The position numbers were made by a program, and so were the translations under genes. Shown one piece after another: positions 1 through 11,462 of a stretch of 64,000 bases of DNA (its first letter is position 1; each line of letters opens with the position of its first letter). Location: contig JAOVVO010000167.1 in assembly GCA_028564675.1 (NCBI GenBank), positions 1 to 64,000 on the forward strand, written 5' to 3'. Source of the stretch: Onchocerca lupi (lineage: Eukaryota; Nematoda; Chromadorea; Rhabditida; Onchocercidae). The notes under the pieces are model-generated. The model was given only the letters and a program-made list of their open reading frames with translations. It was not told where the DNA came from and did no database searches.

Positions 1-26
1 TATATATACATATATATATATATATG
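1..26. repeat. TA-rich simple repeat
   Basis: The window opens in an almost pure TA dinucleotide run with one TACA interruption. It is ordinary AT-rich intergenic or intronic microsatellite sequence. Confidence 0.8.
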
Positions 27-350
27 ATAATACGGAAAAGAATTGCAGGAAAAATAAATCTGAGATAGAGTTAGCAATATGGTTACTCTTGAAAAATAAA
101 TGATTTATACTTAATTTTTCTGATTGATGTTCACAAATCTAGCAACTTAGCAGTGCTACGTTGGTGTCATACATGGAGAGTGTTGAGAAATCAGGTAAGG
201 TTTGAAAGCAATGATTTCGAAATATCTTTAGCATAATATTTCTAATTTTTACCAGAGGTTGAGCCACAAGTCTTCGTAACCTGAAGTGAGTTTCCACTGT
301 TATTGATTGTTTCAGGAAGTTAAAGTTTGAAGTGGCGAATGAACTTTAAG

Positions 351-1795
351 GAACAAAGCACTGTTGAACAAAAAGGAGTTCTTAACGATGCTGTATCAGT
401 TAATCCTTCTTATCGCGTCAGTTGCAAAATATTCGGCGGTTGTATCCAGACTGCAATGCAAATGGAGAGGTTCGTATCGGTCGGTTTTTTTTTTTGCAAA
501 CGATTGATCTATGTTAGCTATGTCAGCATTCAATATAAAGATTTCTTTAGAACACAGCGGCAGATTCTGGATTCTGTCCTTGGTGTAATCGTTTGGAAAG
601 AACTAACGGAAGTCGATTTTTTCTCTGATTATATTTGGGATGGACTTTCCATGATGATCACCAGTCTGGAGGAGGTTTTGTTTTAATTAAGATGTGCTAA
701 AGTAGTTTAATATTGATGGGAAGCAGTTTGAGCAAGGAATTTTGAATTATTTAAATAGTATTGTCGAATTTTAGCTGATACACTGGCTCACGACATATCC
801 TGCTGGCTTGAAATTAAATTCGCATTTGAATGCTATATTATCGCAGTTCTTTGTCTATCATATCTATTTATGGCAAAGTAAGTTGAAATTAATACTAATC
901 AAGCCGAGAAGAACTGCTGAGTCTTGGAACTTATCAGTTCTTTATTTGCTTGCTAATATGTACGTATAGCGTAAAAAAGAAAAAATTCCGGACTCAAGAG
1001 AAATTCTGAATATACTCCTGAAATCCCCAAGTTCAAAAGATAGTATGATTTTTTAGTTGAACTGACACACTCTTTTTTCAGCTTATTTATCAGTGGCAAG
1101 TGTTTATATTGGATTTGGTTTCATATCTTTATCGTGTTTTTTCGGCTTATCCGTTTTTTTTGCTGCTTTATCCGATCTCCTTCGATTACTTACTGTGCAT
1201 ATATACTGCTTTCATATTTACGCTTTCAAGTAAATATCATTATTTCTTCTTTTGTACAATGCTTGAAAGTTAGCATTTTCTTCAAAAGAATTTAAAAATT
1301 CTGTCAGTTCATCTCCACTGGGAGTCTTTTGCAGGCTAGCCACATTGTCAGTGATGTCAATAAAATCTCTTTGGAGATTATTTCGTGGTCGAAAGTATAA
1401 TCCATTACGTCAAAGAGCTGATTCAGTAAAACTGGACACGAGACAGCTGTTCATAGCTACTTTATTTTTTATCATATTACTTTTTCTTCTTCCCACGATA
1501 CTTGTTTATTTCTTTGTGTTTTCATCGGTAAGCCTTAAGTTTAAAACTGTATTGTTAATAATAACTTCCAGTTCTTCATCAAAAATTAAATGGTATGCTA
1601 GTCACAAGAGATTTTAGCAAATATCTCGTAGGAATAAAAACTTTTATTTTCACAAAATCTATTAATTTTTAACAATATATGCTGCATAGTTTGCAGTTAC
1701 ATTGCGGAGTGCGCGCTATGCAATTGGCCCTTTTGTTGCTATCGATGGTTCAGGATGAGATCATTTTCTGTGTTTTAAAACAGCATTATAACTGA
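351..1795 (+). CDS. PIGQ: PIG-Q/Gpi1-like subunit of GPI-GlcNAc transferase (5' end and C-terminus incomplete)
   Basis: PIG-Q is a multi-pass ER membrane subunit of the complex that moves GlcNAc from UDP-GlcNAc to phosphatidylinositol, the first step of GPI-anchor synthesis. Exons by phase: 351-469, 541-674, 775-877, 1082-1229, 1335-1527, 1697-1795. Diagnostic stretches are WLTTYPAGLKLN (family WLMGAPAGLKMN), LLRLLTVHIYCFHIY, and SLWRLFRGRKYNPLRQR followed by QLFIATLFFIILLFLLPT, all in the expected order for Gpi1. A hydrophobic segment near 385-450 corresponds to the upstream TM helix. The exon at 1697 stays in frame to a TGA at 1793-1795, giving an end about 80-90 residues shorter than the human protein; either the nematode protein is short or a further 3' exon was not recognised. 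The N-terminal part and start codon are not resolved. One acceptor (TATAAAG before 541) is non-standard in sequence but needed by phase. Identity is secure, ends are not. Confidence 0.85.
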
Positions 1796-1929
1796 CGAAC
1801 ATGTGATTTCTATTTTTTTAATCATATTTTCTAATTCCACTGCACTTTTTGGCAAATGTATTGATAAAAGGCATTGCAACAGATTGTATTATACTTTTCA
1901 TCGTTCAAAGGTACAAAGGATGAAATAAA

Positions 1930-2331
1930 ATGGAATTTCAAGAAATAGAACCGATTCTTGAAATGGCAAGTTGTTCGGAAGTATTTGATTTAGAAATTGT
2001 TTTGTGTAGCGGTTCCAGGAAACATCACTTAATTCCCGGAATTGACAAAAAAACCACTTGCTATCTGAACGTTCGGTTAAAAGAGAAAAAACATCTAGAA
2101 ATCGGATACAAAAAAAAGGAGTTAAGCTAAGGCACACTACTTCCTTACTTTATAGCAGATTTATGGAAATTAAGGAAGCAGGAACTATCAAGGTCATGGC
2201 ACGAAGTGTTGTCACGGCAACGACTTTTCTGTTAGAACCAAACTCATCTAGGCTGCTATCTGTGTTTGTACATTCATGTTTATTGCTGTACCGCTACCCA
2301 CCATTTCAATCGATAGAGTTGTAAGTTTATT
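1930..2331 (+). other. Open stretch, possible 5' exon(s) of the CEP41-like gene
   Basis: Two overlapping frames stay open here: one runs 1930-2130 and is lysine-rich near its end (LKEKKHLEIGYKKKEL), another runs 2058-2324 and could begin after the acceptor TATAGCAG near 2158. Neither matches a family I recognise. The position just upstream of the rhodanese exons, and the charged YKKKEL stretch, which faintly recalls the N-terminal part of CEP41, make it a candidate 5' exon. It could equally be 3' UTR of the PIG-Q gene. Confidence 0.2.
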
Positions 2332-2479
2332 CGAAACTGAAAGTGACAGTTTTTTAAAATTTCAATTGAAAATAACTTGCATGATCTCTTTACATTCTTT
2401 TGGTGCCGAAACTATATAAGTCAGAATACTTCAAAATAATTCGAAAATTCTTTGTTCATTGAAAAGGAATCAGTTCCAG

Positions 2480-3119
2480 GTTGCTATATTGATTGATGAA
2501 AAGGCATTGCTATCAAAATCACTTGCCATCTTAGATATTCGGCCAGAAGAACAATTCGTTAAAGGACACATTATTGGCGGTTATTATAATATTTGGTTCC
2601 TTTCTAATGCTAAATGCTAGAAAAAACGATTTACGAATACTTTTCAAAATAATTCTGAGATTTTGCAGCTGAACATTATCCACGAATCCTTCTGAACCGT
2701 GAAAATTACGAAACACAATCAATGAAGAGAGTGGGTACACAAGGAACATTGGTTGTCTGCGGTCAGACTTATGGAGCTAGTCAAGTTGTGTCAACACTTT
2801 GTGACAGAGGGTACAATGCAGTGTTACTACGAGGAGGTACAGTATCTCAAACACTTTGTTCCAGTGAAAAACTCTGAATATTCAGGTAACTTGACCAAGT
2901 GAGACGTGGAGGCAGTAAAATGTCTCAATAGGAAAAAGCTTGGCACCTTTTCTCCCTCTTGAATTACATTTTGAAGATTTGGACAACTGGAGACACAAGT
3001 ATCCAGAAGGATTGTTAACGGCCTCTAATGGAAAAACGGTTAAACTGGAACTTTCGAAACTAACTGCCCAGCTTGCTGTCAATCAAAAACCAGCTTTCGA
3101 AAGAAGCAAGCTTCATTAA
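2480..3119 (+). CDS. CEP41: CEP41-like protein, rhodanese domain and C-terminus (5' exons missing)
   Basis: Exons 2480-2579, 2669-2836 and 2932-3119 (TAA 3117-3119) join with consistent phases into 151 residues. The product reads as a rhodanese-like domain: a LDIRPEEQFVKGHIIGAEHYP start (family LLDVRDRDLYDQCHIVGAYSYP), a VVCGQTYGASQVVSTLCDRG segment where the catalytic cysteine loop lies, and an ARGFE-GL-like end followed by HKYPEGLLTAS, close to the QKFPEGLITGS that follows the rhodanese fold in CEP41. In vertebrates CEP41 is a centriole and ciliary-base protein needed for tubulin glutamylation of the axoneme. The third acceptor (AATAG before 2932) is weak; a closer alternative is TTTTGAAG at about 2969. 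The start of the gene was not found. It could be another rhodanese protein, but the YPEGL signature favours CEP41. Confidence 0.6.
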
Positions 3120-3862
3120 ACTTTTCCATTTTCATACCTTGGTTTTTAAATTACCTATTAAATATCTTCGTTTAAAATGCAGGTTTCTGAAAGGGAGTAT
3201 TCAATAAAGGCATGTTCGTGAGAAACTTGTTTTATAGCTGGGTTCTTGAAGGCAACGACGAGTTCGATAAACAGAAACAATGTCCGTAAAGAAGTGAGAC
3301 AAAGAAGCCAAATGAACAAACATAGAGCTTGGAGATGATTTTTATGCTATTGAAATTCCTACCGAGATGCATGATACAGGTCCTGATGGATATTAAATTA
3401 CTTTTTGTCATTCATTTACTTGAAATAAAAATGTCATCGATTTAATTCATTTCCAGTGCTAAATATATTGTGCTTCAAAAGACATAGATAACGAATCTAC
3501 ACAACATTTTGCTCTTACACAATATCTATTAATTGGTGAAATATATAATACATTTAATCGCAACATGAACAGTAGTGCTCAATTAGCGGGATTTTGAAAA
3601 AAAAAATGCATCATTTCCAGGATTTGAGGATTCCAATTTTTCGGATTTTATACAAGTGCTTCTACACGAAATTAAAAACAGAATACTCCAACAGAGACAC
3701 AGAAGTATATAATAATGATAAAGACAAAGCTCTAACATGGATATCTCACACTTTGACTGCGTTTCATTTACTAAATATTTAGTAATTTGGCGAAATGAAC
3801 AAAATGCAAAGAAATATTGGATCATTACTAAAATAAAGCGCATTTATAACAAATCGAAATTT
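3120..3862. other. Intergenic, convergent gene ends
   Basis: This AT-rich stretch lies between the 3' ends of the CEP41-like gene (+) and NDUFB11 (-). Open frames at 3583-3843 lack coding character and splice context. I see no gene. Confidence 0.5.
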
Positions 3863-5756
3863 CTAAATGATAATTTCAAAGTTCTGAAGTTCCTCATCTG
3901 ATGGCAAAACAATTTTGTCTGGTCGAACCAAGTCTTTACTGATATATGATAATCCTGCTTTTTCTCTTCGAGCCAATTCCAAATGAGCCTCTCGATATGC
4001 CCAATCCCTCGCTTGTGGCCTATAACAAGCTGTAACTGTTGTCGATACTTGTAAAAAAAGATAGCCTTTCGAGAAGCTCCGAAATGTTTTTCATATTGCA
4101 GAAAACTTTTTGCGAGTATTTCGAAAAATCTGTGTGCAAGTCATTTAAGATTCTTGGTCGAAGCCTATACCTTCTTAAATACATTACTTCCAAGAAACAG
4201 TAAGAGCAACAGATTTATCAGCAAAGCAAAATATTGATATAGCGTTGGATTATTATTATTGATGAAGAGTGGCATAGCCTGAACTAACAAGCCTAATTAT
4301 AGATTTCAAAACTGCTAATGCACATTCTAAGGCACTACACTTCTTTTCATGTGCTCGAAATAACGAGTAGAGAACCCAACAGAGAAGGCTACACTAAAGT
4401 ATGTTGACGTAATTAAGTTGATTCAGAAGGCTACTTAAATATCTGAGCAGGAGGAAAATCTCTGAGAACTTCTTTTCTTCCTGGACGAGCAAGCAAGGCT
4501 AAAGTTTATTAATAAAGCACAGCAATAGTGGAAATTAAAGGAGATGTTTAAAAAAACAAACCAATCGGGAGCAGCATATAGCATGTATAACGTCACCCAA
4601 GTAACCATTATCGTTAATAAAGCAAACATGTATTGATGAAATTTCAACCAATCAGCATGTTCATCATATGGAGATAAACCAAACCAAATCCAGTTACGGC
4701 GCTATAAATTAACTTAAAGGTCACCTGCTTCTTTCTTCAAAATTGAGACAAGATATTACGAACTGCGAAAACTTGAAATTTTAGGAAAAGTATCAATATC
4801 AATAAATCAAATAATTATCAATACGAACAATCTGACCACCCTGATCTTTTGCCAGTGGTCTTCTCCAGCCATCCCCAAATAGCCAATCCAGACGACTACG
4901 GTTTAATTTTGGAAATGGATTTTCATACGCATAGGAATCTGAACCAGGTCTAAAATAATGCAAATTGAAAAAAGTGTCTGAATAGTAATAATACTAAAAC
5001 AATCACGAGCCATGGATTAACGAGGATCTGTTATATTTACTATCTCAAAATCACTCCAATATAGAACGATTTTTGTAAGCAAGATATTCCTTATCGAATT
5101 TTCCTTTTACTTTACTTACAATGATACATGAATTTTAGAAAATCTGGAAGTGCTTATCTGGTGAACCTTCGAGGTCACATCTTATTCTTTCCTAGTGCAG
5201 TTTGATCATTACAAAAACTTTTCCCGTTCACTAAGTACTCGAAACCTTTTGAATGTTTTCGATTTTTTCAGTCTTACGTGAAGAGTCTCCATCAACAACA
5301 CATTTCTTGCCAAGTAAACAATACAATGTCACATCTGCTGTGTTAAATATTTTTATAATAAAGCAGAGAATAGTATATTTCCAAGTTCTGTGACTATTTT
5401 GGATATTTCTGCCATCATATTACCCGACAAGTAACTCTTTTGTGCCTCAATAATGTACTACGAAATTTTATAAGGGATTCTGACATTATGGAATAAATTT
5501 TACAAGAAATCTCGATAAGATGGTACCTGCCGATAGGAATGCTAAAAAATGACAAAATACAAAGTCTTAATAATGAAAACTTATTCACAATGGTTCCACT
5601 GACATTATTTTCGATTCATTCGAAATGTATTCACCTGTAATCTGCCGGCTTTCTTTCAATGTTCTCTTCACCATGAGCTCCGTGCGAAGTTCCTGACGAT
5701 AGCCTCAGAAAAATGATAGGGATGGTACGACGACGAATCGGTTGATAGAGCAACAT
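3863..5756 (-). CDS. NDUFB11: NADH dehydrogenase 1 beta subcomplex subunit 11 (ESSS subunit)
   Basis: This is an accessory subunit of mitochondrial complex I with a single membrane span in the inner membrane arm. Exons in transcription order: 5756-5635, 4949-4829, 4701-4562, 4019-3863; total 540 nt, 179 residues, all phases agree. The N-terminus (MLLYQPIRRRTIPIIF) is basic and hydrophobic like a mitochondrial presequence. One TM helix is at about residues 98-118 (FALLTIMVTWVTLYMLYAAPD). The C-terminal stretch DWAYREAHLELARREKAGL aligns with human EWSRREAERLVKYREANGL, and KIVLPSDEEL with KIQLPEDE. The donor of exon 2 (ATT before GTTCGT) is weak but fixed by phase. The gene is divergent from RhoGDI, sharing the 1.6-kb region 5757-7324. 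Confidence 0.88.
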
Positions 5757-7324
5757 TCAAGTCGGAAACTACCTGGAAACAATCGTGCATGTAAACTTAT
5801 GACATGCACATCATACTGCATTCAAAATTATGGATAAAGGGCTCATACGTTGGACTGCAATCTTTCAGGAATCCACAAAATTCCCTTGACTCACCGAATA
5901 ATTCAAACTCACAGAAACACAACCACTGCGCATGAAAGCCCTCACGATCAAAAGATGAAGAGCGATGAAAACTATTTCAAGCACTGCGAAAGCTGCACTA
6001 TACGGGCCGTGTTTCTTTACCTGTGGGAAATTTCCATCTTTTAAGTATTTAATGCACTCTTCAGAGTTTTTCTGTTTGTTGTCTCATTAAGAAATCCGAG
6101 TAAATAAGCCAGAGAACAATCTCATAGTAGTTAATGAAATTACTGATTTAAAGTAATTAAAGAGATTTGAAAAATTCGGGTATGAGAACCCAAATAGATT
6201 TTCTTCTTCATTTGCGAAATAATCAACGTTAACCATAAATTTTGCATCGCTTGGGCAGGTCTAGAAAGAGAGGATAAGGTTAGTCAACATGCGAATTACT
6301 CGGTTTACTGCTGGCGAAAGATAAAGTAAGATTCGAAGGAATAAGGGATAAGGCAGTTGCATTTTATTCCGGATTGTTGAGTAGACTGAATCGGAAACAT
6401 AATTTGTAGACAATGTGATGATCACAACTAGTGAGAATCAGCAAGTGGATTAGAATATTTCAAAAGCCATCTTTCTTAGGTTTAGATTGAGGTTCGGCGA
6501 AAAATGCATCGTGCTAAACGTTCTTGTTTTAACTTAGATATTGTGATTTACATGCATCCTATCTATTTGGTAAATATGCAAGTAATCTACAATTCCTGCA
6601 AATTTCGTTTCACGTAAGATTATTGATTGATTTGAAGGTCAAACTTTGATTTATGCATGATGAGACTCAGTAATATTCACACTTTGGAATTTTGACAGCT
6701 GGATAATAGATCTTTTTCTTTCCAACTTACTGCTATTAGAACAATATGCTGGACGGCTAAGATGGATAGAGATTTGTAGCATATATTAGTTTTATATTAG
6801 CTTGCTTCACTGCACTACTTATATTTCTATTAGTAGGCAATTCGTTCGTTTCCATTTTCCATCTTTAATCATTTTTTTGTGAATTCGAATTTAAAAACCA
6901 AATTCGTATGTAAATCGTTCAGCTATCAGTTTCTAAATCGAAATTTTTTTTCTCTTTCAGTCCTAACATTATACATAGTTCTGTGAATTTACATGACTTC
7001 CATAAGTGTCATTTTTCATTTTTGATGATGTGTCATCTAGCTGCTCTTTTCCTAGATAATCATGGTATTCATGATGTACAGGAAACTATAACTGTTCATT
7101 GAGCGCTATTCTTCAACACTGATGGATGCCATCGTCTGATTGATTAGCTTTTGATTTGAAACAAATCTCTATACACTGAAACTAATCATTCTTAACTTTT
7201 GTGGTCGTATTATTGCTTTTATTCACCTTTTTTACGTTACTTTTTATTCTATTTTGGTTCACAATGCTCTTTTTAATGTCATAAATGAAACTGACAGAAT
7301 TTTATAACAAGCTGTAGGCAGCAG
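5757..7324. promoter_or_regulatory. Shared divergent 5' region of NDUFB11 and RhoGDI
   Basis: There is no coding exon that I can support in these 1.57 kb. Both flanking genes are transcribed outward from it, so it presumably carries both promoters. I see no clear TATA element or other motif that stands out from the AT-rich background. An open frame at 5850-6044 has no splice or codon support. Confidence 0.4.
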
Positions 7325-8809
7325 ATGGATGAGAAAGAAATACAGAATTTGGAATTGGACAGCGCACAGGAAAATTATGTGCCACCACCACAGAAGTCTG
7401 TTTCAGAAATTATTGCAACTGATGCTAATGATGAAAGTTTGAATCGGTGGGTAATTATCTGATTTGAAAATCGGTTTATTTTTTTCAGAAAACAAGCACT
7501 TCATCAGGAAAATAGTTCAAAGCTGGTAAATATCAGACGGTGTAATTCTATATAAAATACCTAAATAATATGTGCGTTAATGTAGCTGAAATAGTCAAAG
7601 CCTTAAATTGATTACAGTGCAAAGGCATTCGCTATGATCCCATTTTTTCTCCTGTACTTGGAAGCGTGGTATCAGTTGATTTAAAATTCTTAATAACCAA
7701 AATTTCCATGCTTGGAGAGAGTGGAACAGATCTTACTTGCTGATTTACAGTTATAAACAAGCACTTCTCGGTCACGCGAAATCTGGGCAAGTGATTGTTG
7801 ATCCAACCGATCCTCGCAACGTTCTTGTGCGTTCCATTACGCTGATTGTCGAGGGTCATCCAGATATCACAATGCATCTTGATAAAGGCTAGTTTTTGCC
7901 GTTTTGTGAAGGTTTGTGTTTTTCTTTTTTTTTCTTTTCATTTAGAACAGACAGCCAAATATTTGTATTATTGTTAGTGAAACTACCTGTGTATTATTTT
8001 TTAAAGTCTTACCAAAGTACCTTCCATTCTACGGAGTGCACAGTTTCGCATTGATCAAAATTTGCATGAAATTTCAGAACATTTGAACGAAGCATCATTC
8101 GTAATAAAGGAAGGAGCCGCATATAGGATTCGTTTTGATTTTCATGTACAAAGAGAAATTTGTACTGGTTTAAAATATATACAGAAGGTTACGCGTCATT
8201 CCATAACAGGTGGGAGAATATCCTGTTTTGAAGAAACATGTTAAAATTTTCCAACTACTGCTTGGTGAAAAATAATACAAATCAGGTTGCTAAGCCTTAT
8301 TTTATAATTCATTAGGCTGTTATATATTCATCTACAGAAAGTTTCCTAGCAGTCTTTCAAGTAATGATGAGTTACTTAGCAGAGAAGAATACCTTTTAAA
8401 AAATGAAATTTCTATCAAGTATTGGATGATGACATACTTCTTTCTATCGATTTTTTCAGTTGATAAAGAAACGTTTATGATGGGTTCATATGCGCCGAAG
8501 ATGGAAATGCAGTCATTTATTACACCATTAGATGAAGCCCCGTCTGGTTAATTTTCCGCTAGTTTTCAAACATTGGGAAATTTCAGACGCTATTTTTATC
8601 AGGTTTCGTCATGTGCATAACTTTAAATTTTCGTTCACTTTTATGAAAAGTTATTCCAACAGAAGTTCATTATATTTAATTATAATATATTTGTAGGTAT
8701 GCTGCATCGTGGAATTTACAAGATAAGATCGCAGGTATGTGATGATGATGGCCATGATTGGTTATCTTGGACATGGAGCCTAGAAATTGCAAAAGACTGG
8801 GAGGAGTGA
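7325..8809 (+). CDS. ARHGDIA: Rho GDP-dissociation inhibitor
   Basis: RhoGDI keeps GDP-bound, prenylated Rho/Rac/Cdc42 in the cytosol by masking the lipid tail. Exons 7325-7446, 7751-7887, 8078-8209, 8460-8546, 8697-8809 give 591 nt and 196 residues (family about 200). The regulatory arm is visible as YVPPPQKSVSEI and DANDESLNRYKQALLG; the immunoglobulin-like domain follows with SFVIKEGAAYRIRFDFHVQR, GLKYIQ, MMGSYAPK, PLDEAPSGML and the final WLSWTWSLEIAKDW-type end. ATG follows directly after GGCAGCAG, consistent with a trans-splice or cis acceptor at the start. The intron 7888-8077 must use a GC donor (AAAG then GCTAGT). A second exon-like copy of the KQAL start lies at 7489-7525 (see findings). 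The symbol is the vertebrate one; I infer a single nematode rhi-type gene. Confidence 0.93.
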
Positions 8810-9686
8810 ACAACTTTTGTTTTTAAATGCACGACTTGTTTCTTTAGTAGCGGGCTTGACTGCCTTTCGTATTGACCTTCTCATTTTCATGATTGGAGTC
8901 CTTTTAGTATATGAATATATGATATAATGATGACTTTTGGGTGTGTTTGATATTTGGTCTTACGTCCATGATTTCACTTCGTTACTTGTTTCCTTCCAAT
9001 TAATACTAATTAATTTGTCTGATAGGCAAATTATATTGTCATTTTGAACAAGTTTCGCAGTTTTTTGCTGGTAAGCTGCTTTATTGCATCAGTTCATCTC
9101 TTAAGTTCCATTCTTATTTTCTGTTGCCAATTACATAATGTGCGAGCTGAACGTTGTTAGCGGTGATTTGCATAATTTTTTACGCCTATTCCTGAATAAG
9201 TTTTTTTTGTTCACTTCGCTTGCACAAACGGAAATTGTTGTATGAATGGTGTCTTAAACACAAACTTTTTTTGTTTTTCAAGCTAGTGCTTTTCAATGTT
9301 TCAGATGCTTGCTGTTGGTTAAGCAGTCAAAGGAAGCAAGTACTGCATTTTATTTTTGTTTGCATTAGTCATATTTTCTCGCAACTTGTATGTGGGACTC
9401 ATTGATTTAAATATTTCTTTAAAATATCTAAATATAAATGAAGTTGTTAAGATCTTCAAAAAAAGTCGCATATGGATCAAACCAAGAAATTCCTTAATAT
9501 ACCTCTGGACACTTCAAAAATATATTTTCTCAAATGAAATCAAGTTTCTATTTCTTCGAAGAAGTACAGGGCCGTATAACTAAAATAGTTTGTTGAATTC
9601 TTGAGAGGATTTTTTTGTGATCATTCATTGTTTCCAATTTCATTTTGCAACCATTCAGTTCCAGTTTTTACTTTTCTGTTTATACA
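8810..9686. other. Intergenic, no gene seen
   Basis: T-rich sequence downstream of RhoGDI. Short open frames at 9220-9405 and 9356-9583 have no codon pattern, splice context or recognisable product. Confidence 0.45.
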
Positions 9687-10003
9687 ATGGAATTCATCAG
9701 ATATACAAGGTTTCTAAATAAAGGTAATGTATCTGTATTCACTTTGTTGTATTTAACATCAAATGTCAGTTTTCAGGGATAGGTTTAATTACAGCCAAAA
9801 GACAGGTTTGCAGAATTATTCTGCGATCTATTTGTGGGATGTCGTTAATTTATCGGACGTTTTGGCCGCAGCCATTCTCTAGAAATACTAATTATGAGCT
9901 TAGGCCGAGATACTTGCGCAATTCATATGAATTCGCAAAGTCGGGCAAACATTTTGCTCCATTTTTCATGTACAAAGTGCGAAGTGTCGTTTGCTTTCAT
10001 TGA
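9687..10003 (+). CDS. Possible small basic protein, two exons
   Basis: ATG at 9687 opens a 37-nt exon ending at a good donor (AAAG before GTAATG); the next exon 9777-10003 begins after TTTTCAG and closes in phase at TGA 10001-10003, giving 87 residues. The upstream AACCATTCAG at about 9650-9660 would serve as a trans-splice acceptor. The product is very basic and aromatic, with RYTRF, YRTFWPQPFSRN, YELRPRYLRNSYEF and KHFAPFFMYK, and no membrane span. The look is that of a small mitochondrial (ribosomal or respiratory-chain accessory) protein, but I do not recognise the family, so no function is given. The alternative is a chance frame; the clean splice pair argues for a gene. Confidence 0.42.
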
Positions 10004-11462
10004 TTCCCTCGCAATTGACTGCAGATGTTTAGGGTGGATTAACCGCTTCTGTCATTTTCTAGAGGTAGCACATCTGGAAGTTTTTTTATAAAGTTGGGAA
10101 AACGCGAGTTCATACAAGTGCTCAAAATCCCCTCACAAATTCTTAGTACTAAGTTTGCAAGCTAAAACTAAAATCAAAGTAAATTTTGAAGATCAAGTGC
10201 GGATTTGCTCTACAGTTTGGAAAATTCGATGCTCTCGCTTTTTTTTTTTTTTTTTTACAGCCTCTCTTTTTTTGGCCGATCTGATAACTCCTTTTACCAT
10301 ACTTGTTGCCAATTTTGGATCAGTTTCAGGAAATGAATTTAATTTGCCAGAAACTATGTTTTTTGGAACTGTGCGCCCTTCAGGACTAATTTGTTCTTTG
10401 TTTGTAAAGAAAACTTAGAGTCAGGTCTTGAGCGATAAAACACAGGTTAACCCCTCTCTAACGTCCACTTTAACATTTCATCCTATGATCTGTATAGCAT
10501 GCGAATGTCCCTCAAATTCCTCAAGTTTCATAGCGAATATGTTAGCTGCCGGCAATACTGCAAAAGCGTAGTATCTCAGGACATTACTGGAAGCAAAATA
10601 ACGATGATTATTCAGTCAAAAAATTCATGAAACTAAAGTACTAAAATAATGGACTGGTTTAATTCCCTCTCCCCTCTCCATGATCTCCCCATTCTGTAAT
10701 CTCACATGTATATATAATTTCATGAATACTGTGGATATTGAGATGGCTTCAGCCCAATCATTAATTAAAAAATTACAAGAACCCTGTTTAACGAAGTAAC
10801 CCGTAAGAGAGAAGCAAAACAAAGACTAAAGAGTAATTGTTCAGCAAAATGAGTTTGCGAGTACATCTCTACATTAAATCACAGAAACTAAGGACTTGAA
10901 AACAACCAATCTGATAACTCTGACCTCGAATTTAAACATGAAAAGCAATACGGTATGTTAGATCATACTCCCTTATGAAAAATTTCTAGCTTTTTAATTT
11001 TACAATCTTACTTCAGTACTTTCAAATCACATATCTGAAACTTTGCCGACACAATACAGCGAAAAAACGCAACAAAAGACATGCCAAATTTTATAAAAAA
11101 CCAACAATTACAATAATTAGTTATAATATTAATAACAGTAATAATGCTCCCTTTCAGAATGATGAATAACAAAATACATTAAAAAAAAGGACGAGGGAGA
11201 ATCAAATCTTTCGAAGTTCGTTATTTTTGTAGTCACCATCAAAAGTAACAATACAGATGAAGGGTGTGAATCCCCCCCAAAAAAAAAGAAATAAATTGTA
11301 GTCGAGAAGTAAATGTCAGATAGTACCAAAATGTTATTCTTCGCATGATTTAATACCTTCAGCTATTTGCTTAATTGGATTAGTACCCTTTTTTGATTTA
11401 ATAATGACTTTTCCCATCTAATAACACTACTCCTCAAATTTAAGAAAGTTTCTAAGCCAACA
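10004..11462. other. Intergenic, no gene seen
   Basis: Between the small gene and the 3' end of PDI. It contains a 17-T run near 10238-10254. Open frames at 10155-10418 (+) and 10625-10822 (-) lack any family resemblance or exon signals. Confidence 0.45.

Noticed and set aside
9781..9802. GGTTTAATTAC at 9782 looks like the start of the nematode SL1 spliced leader
   Set aside because: The match stops after 11 bases; the rest of the leader and its donor site are absent, and the stretch lies inside a splice-consistent coding frame.
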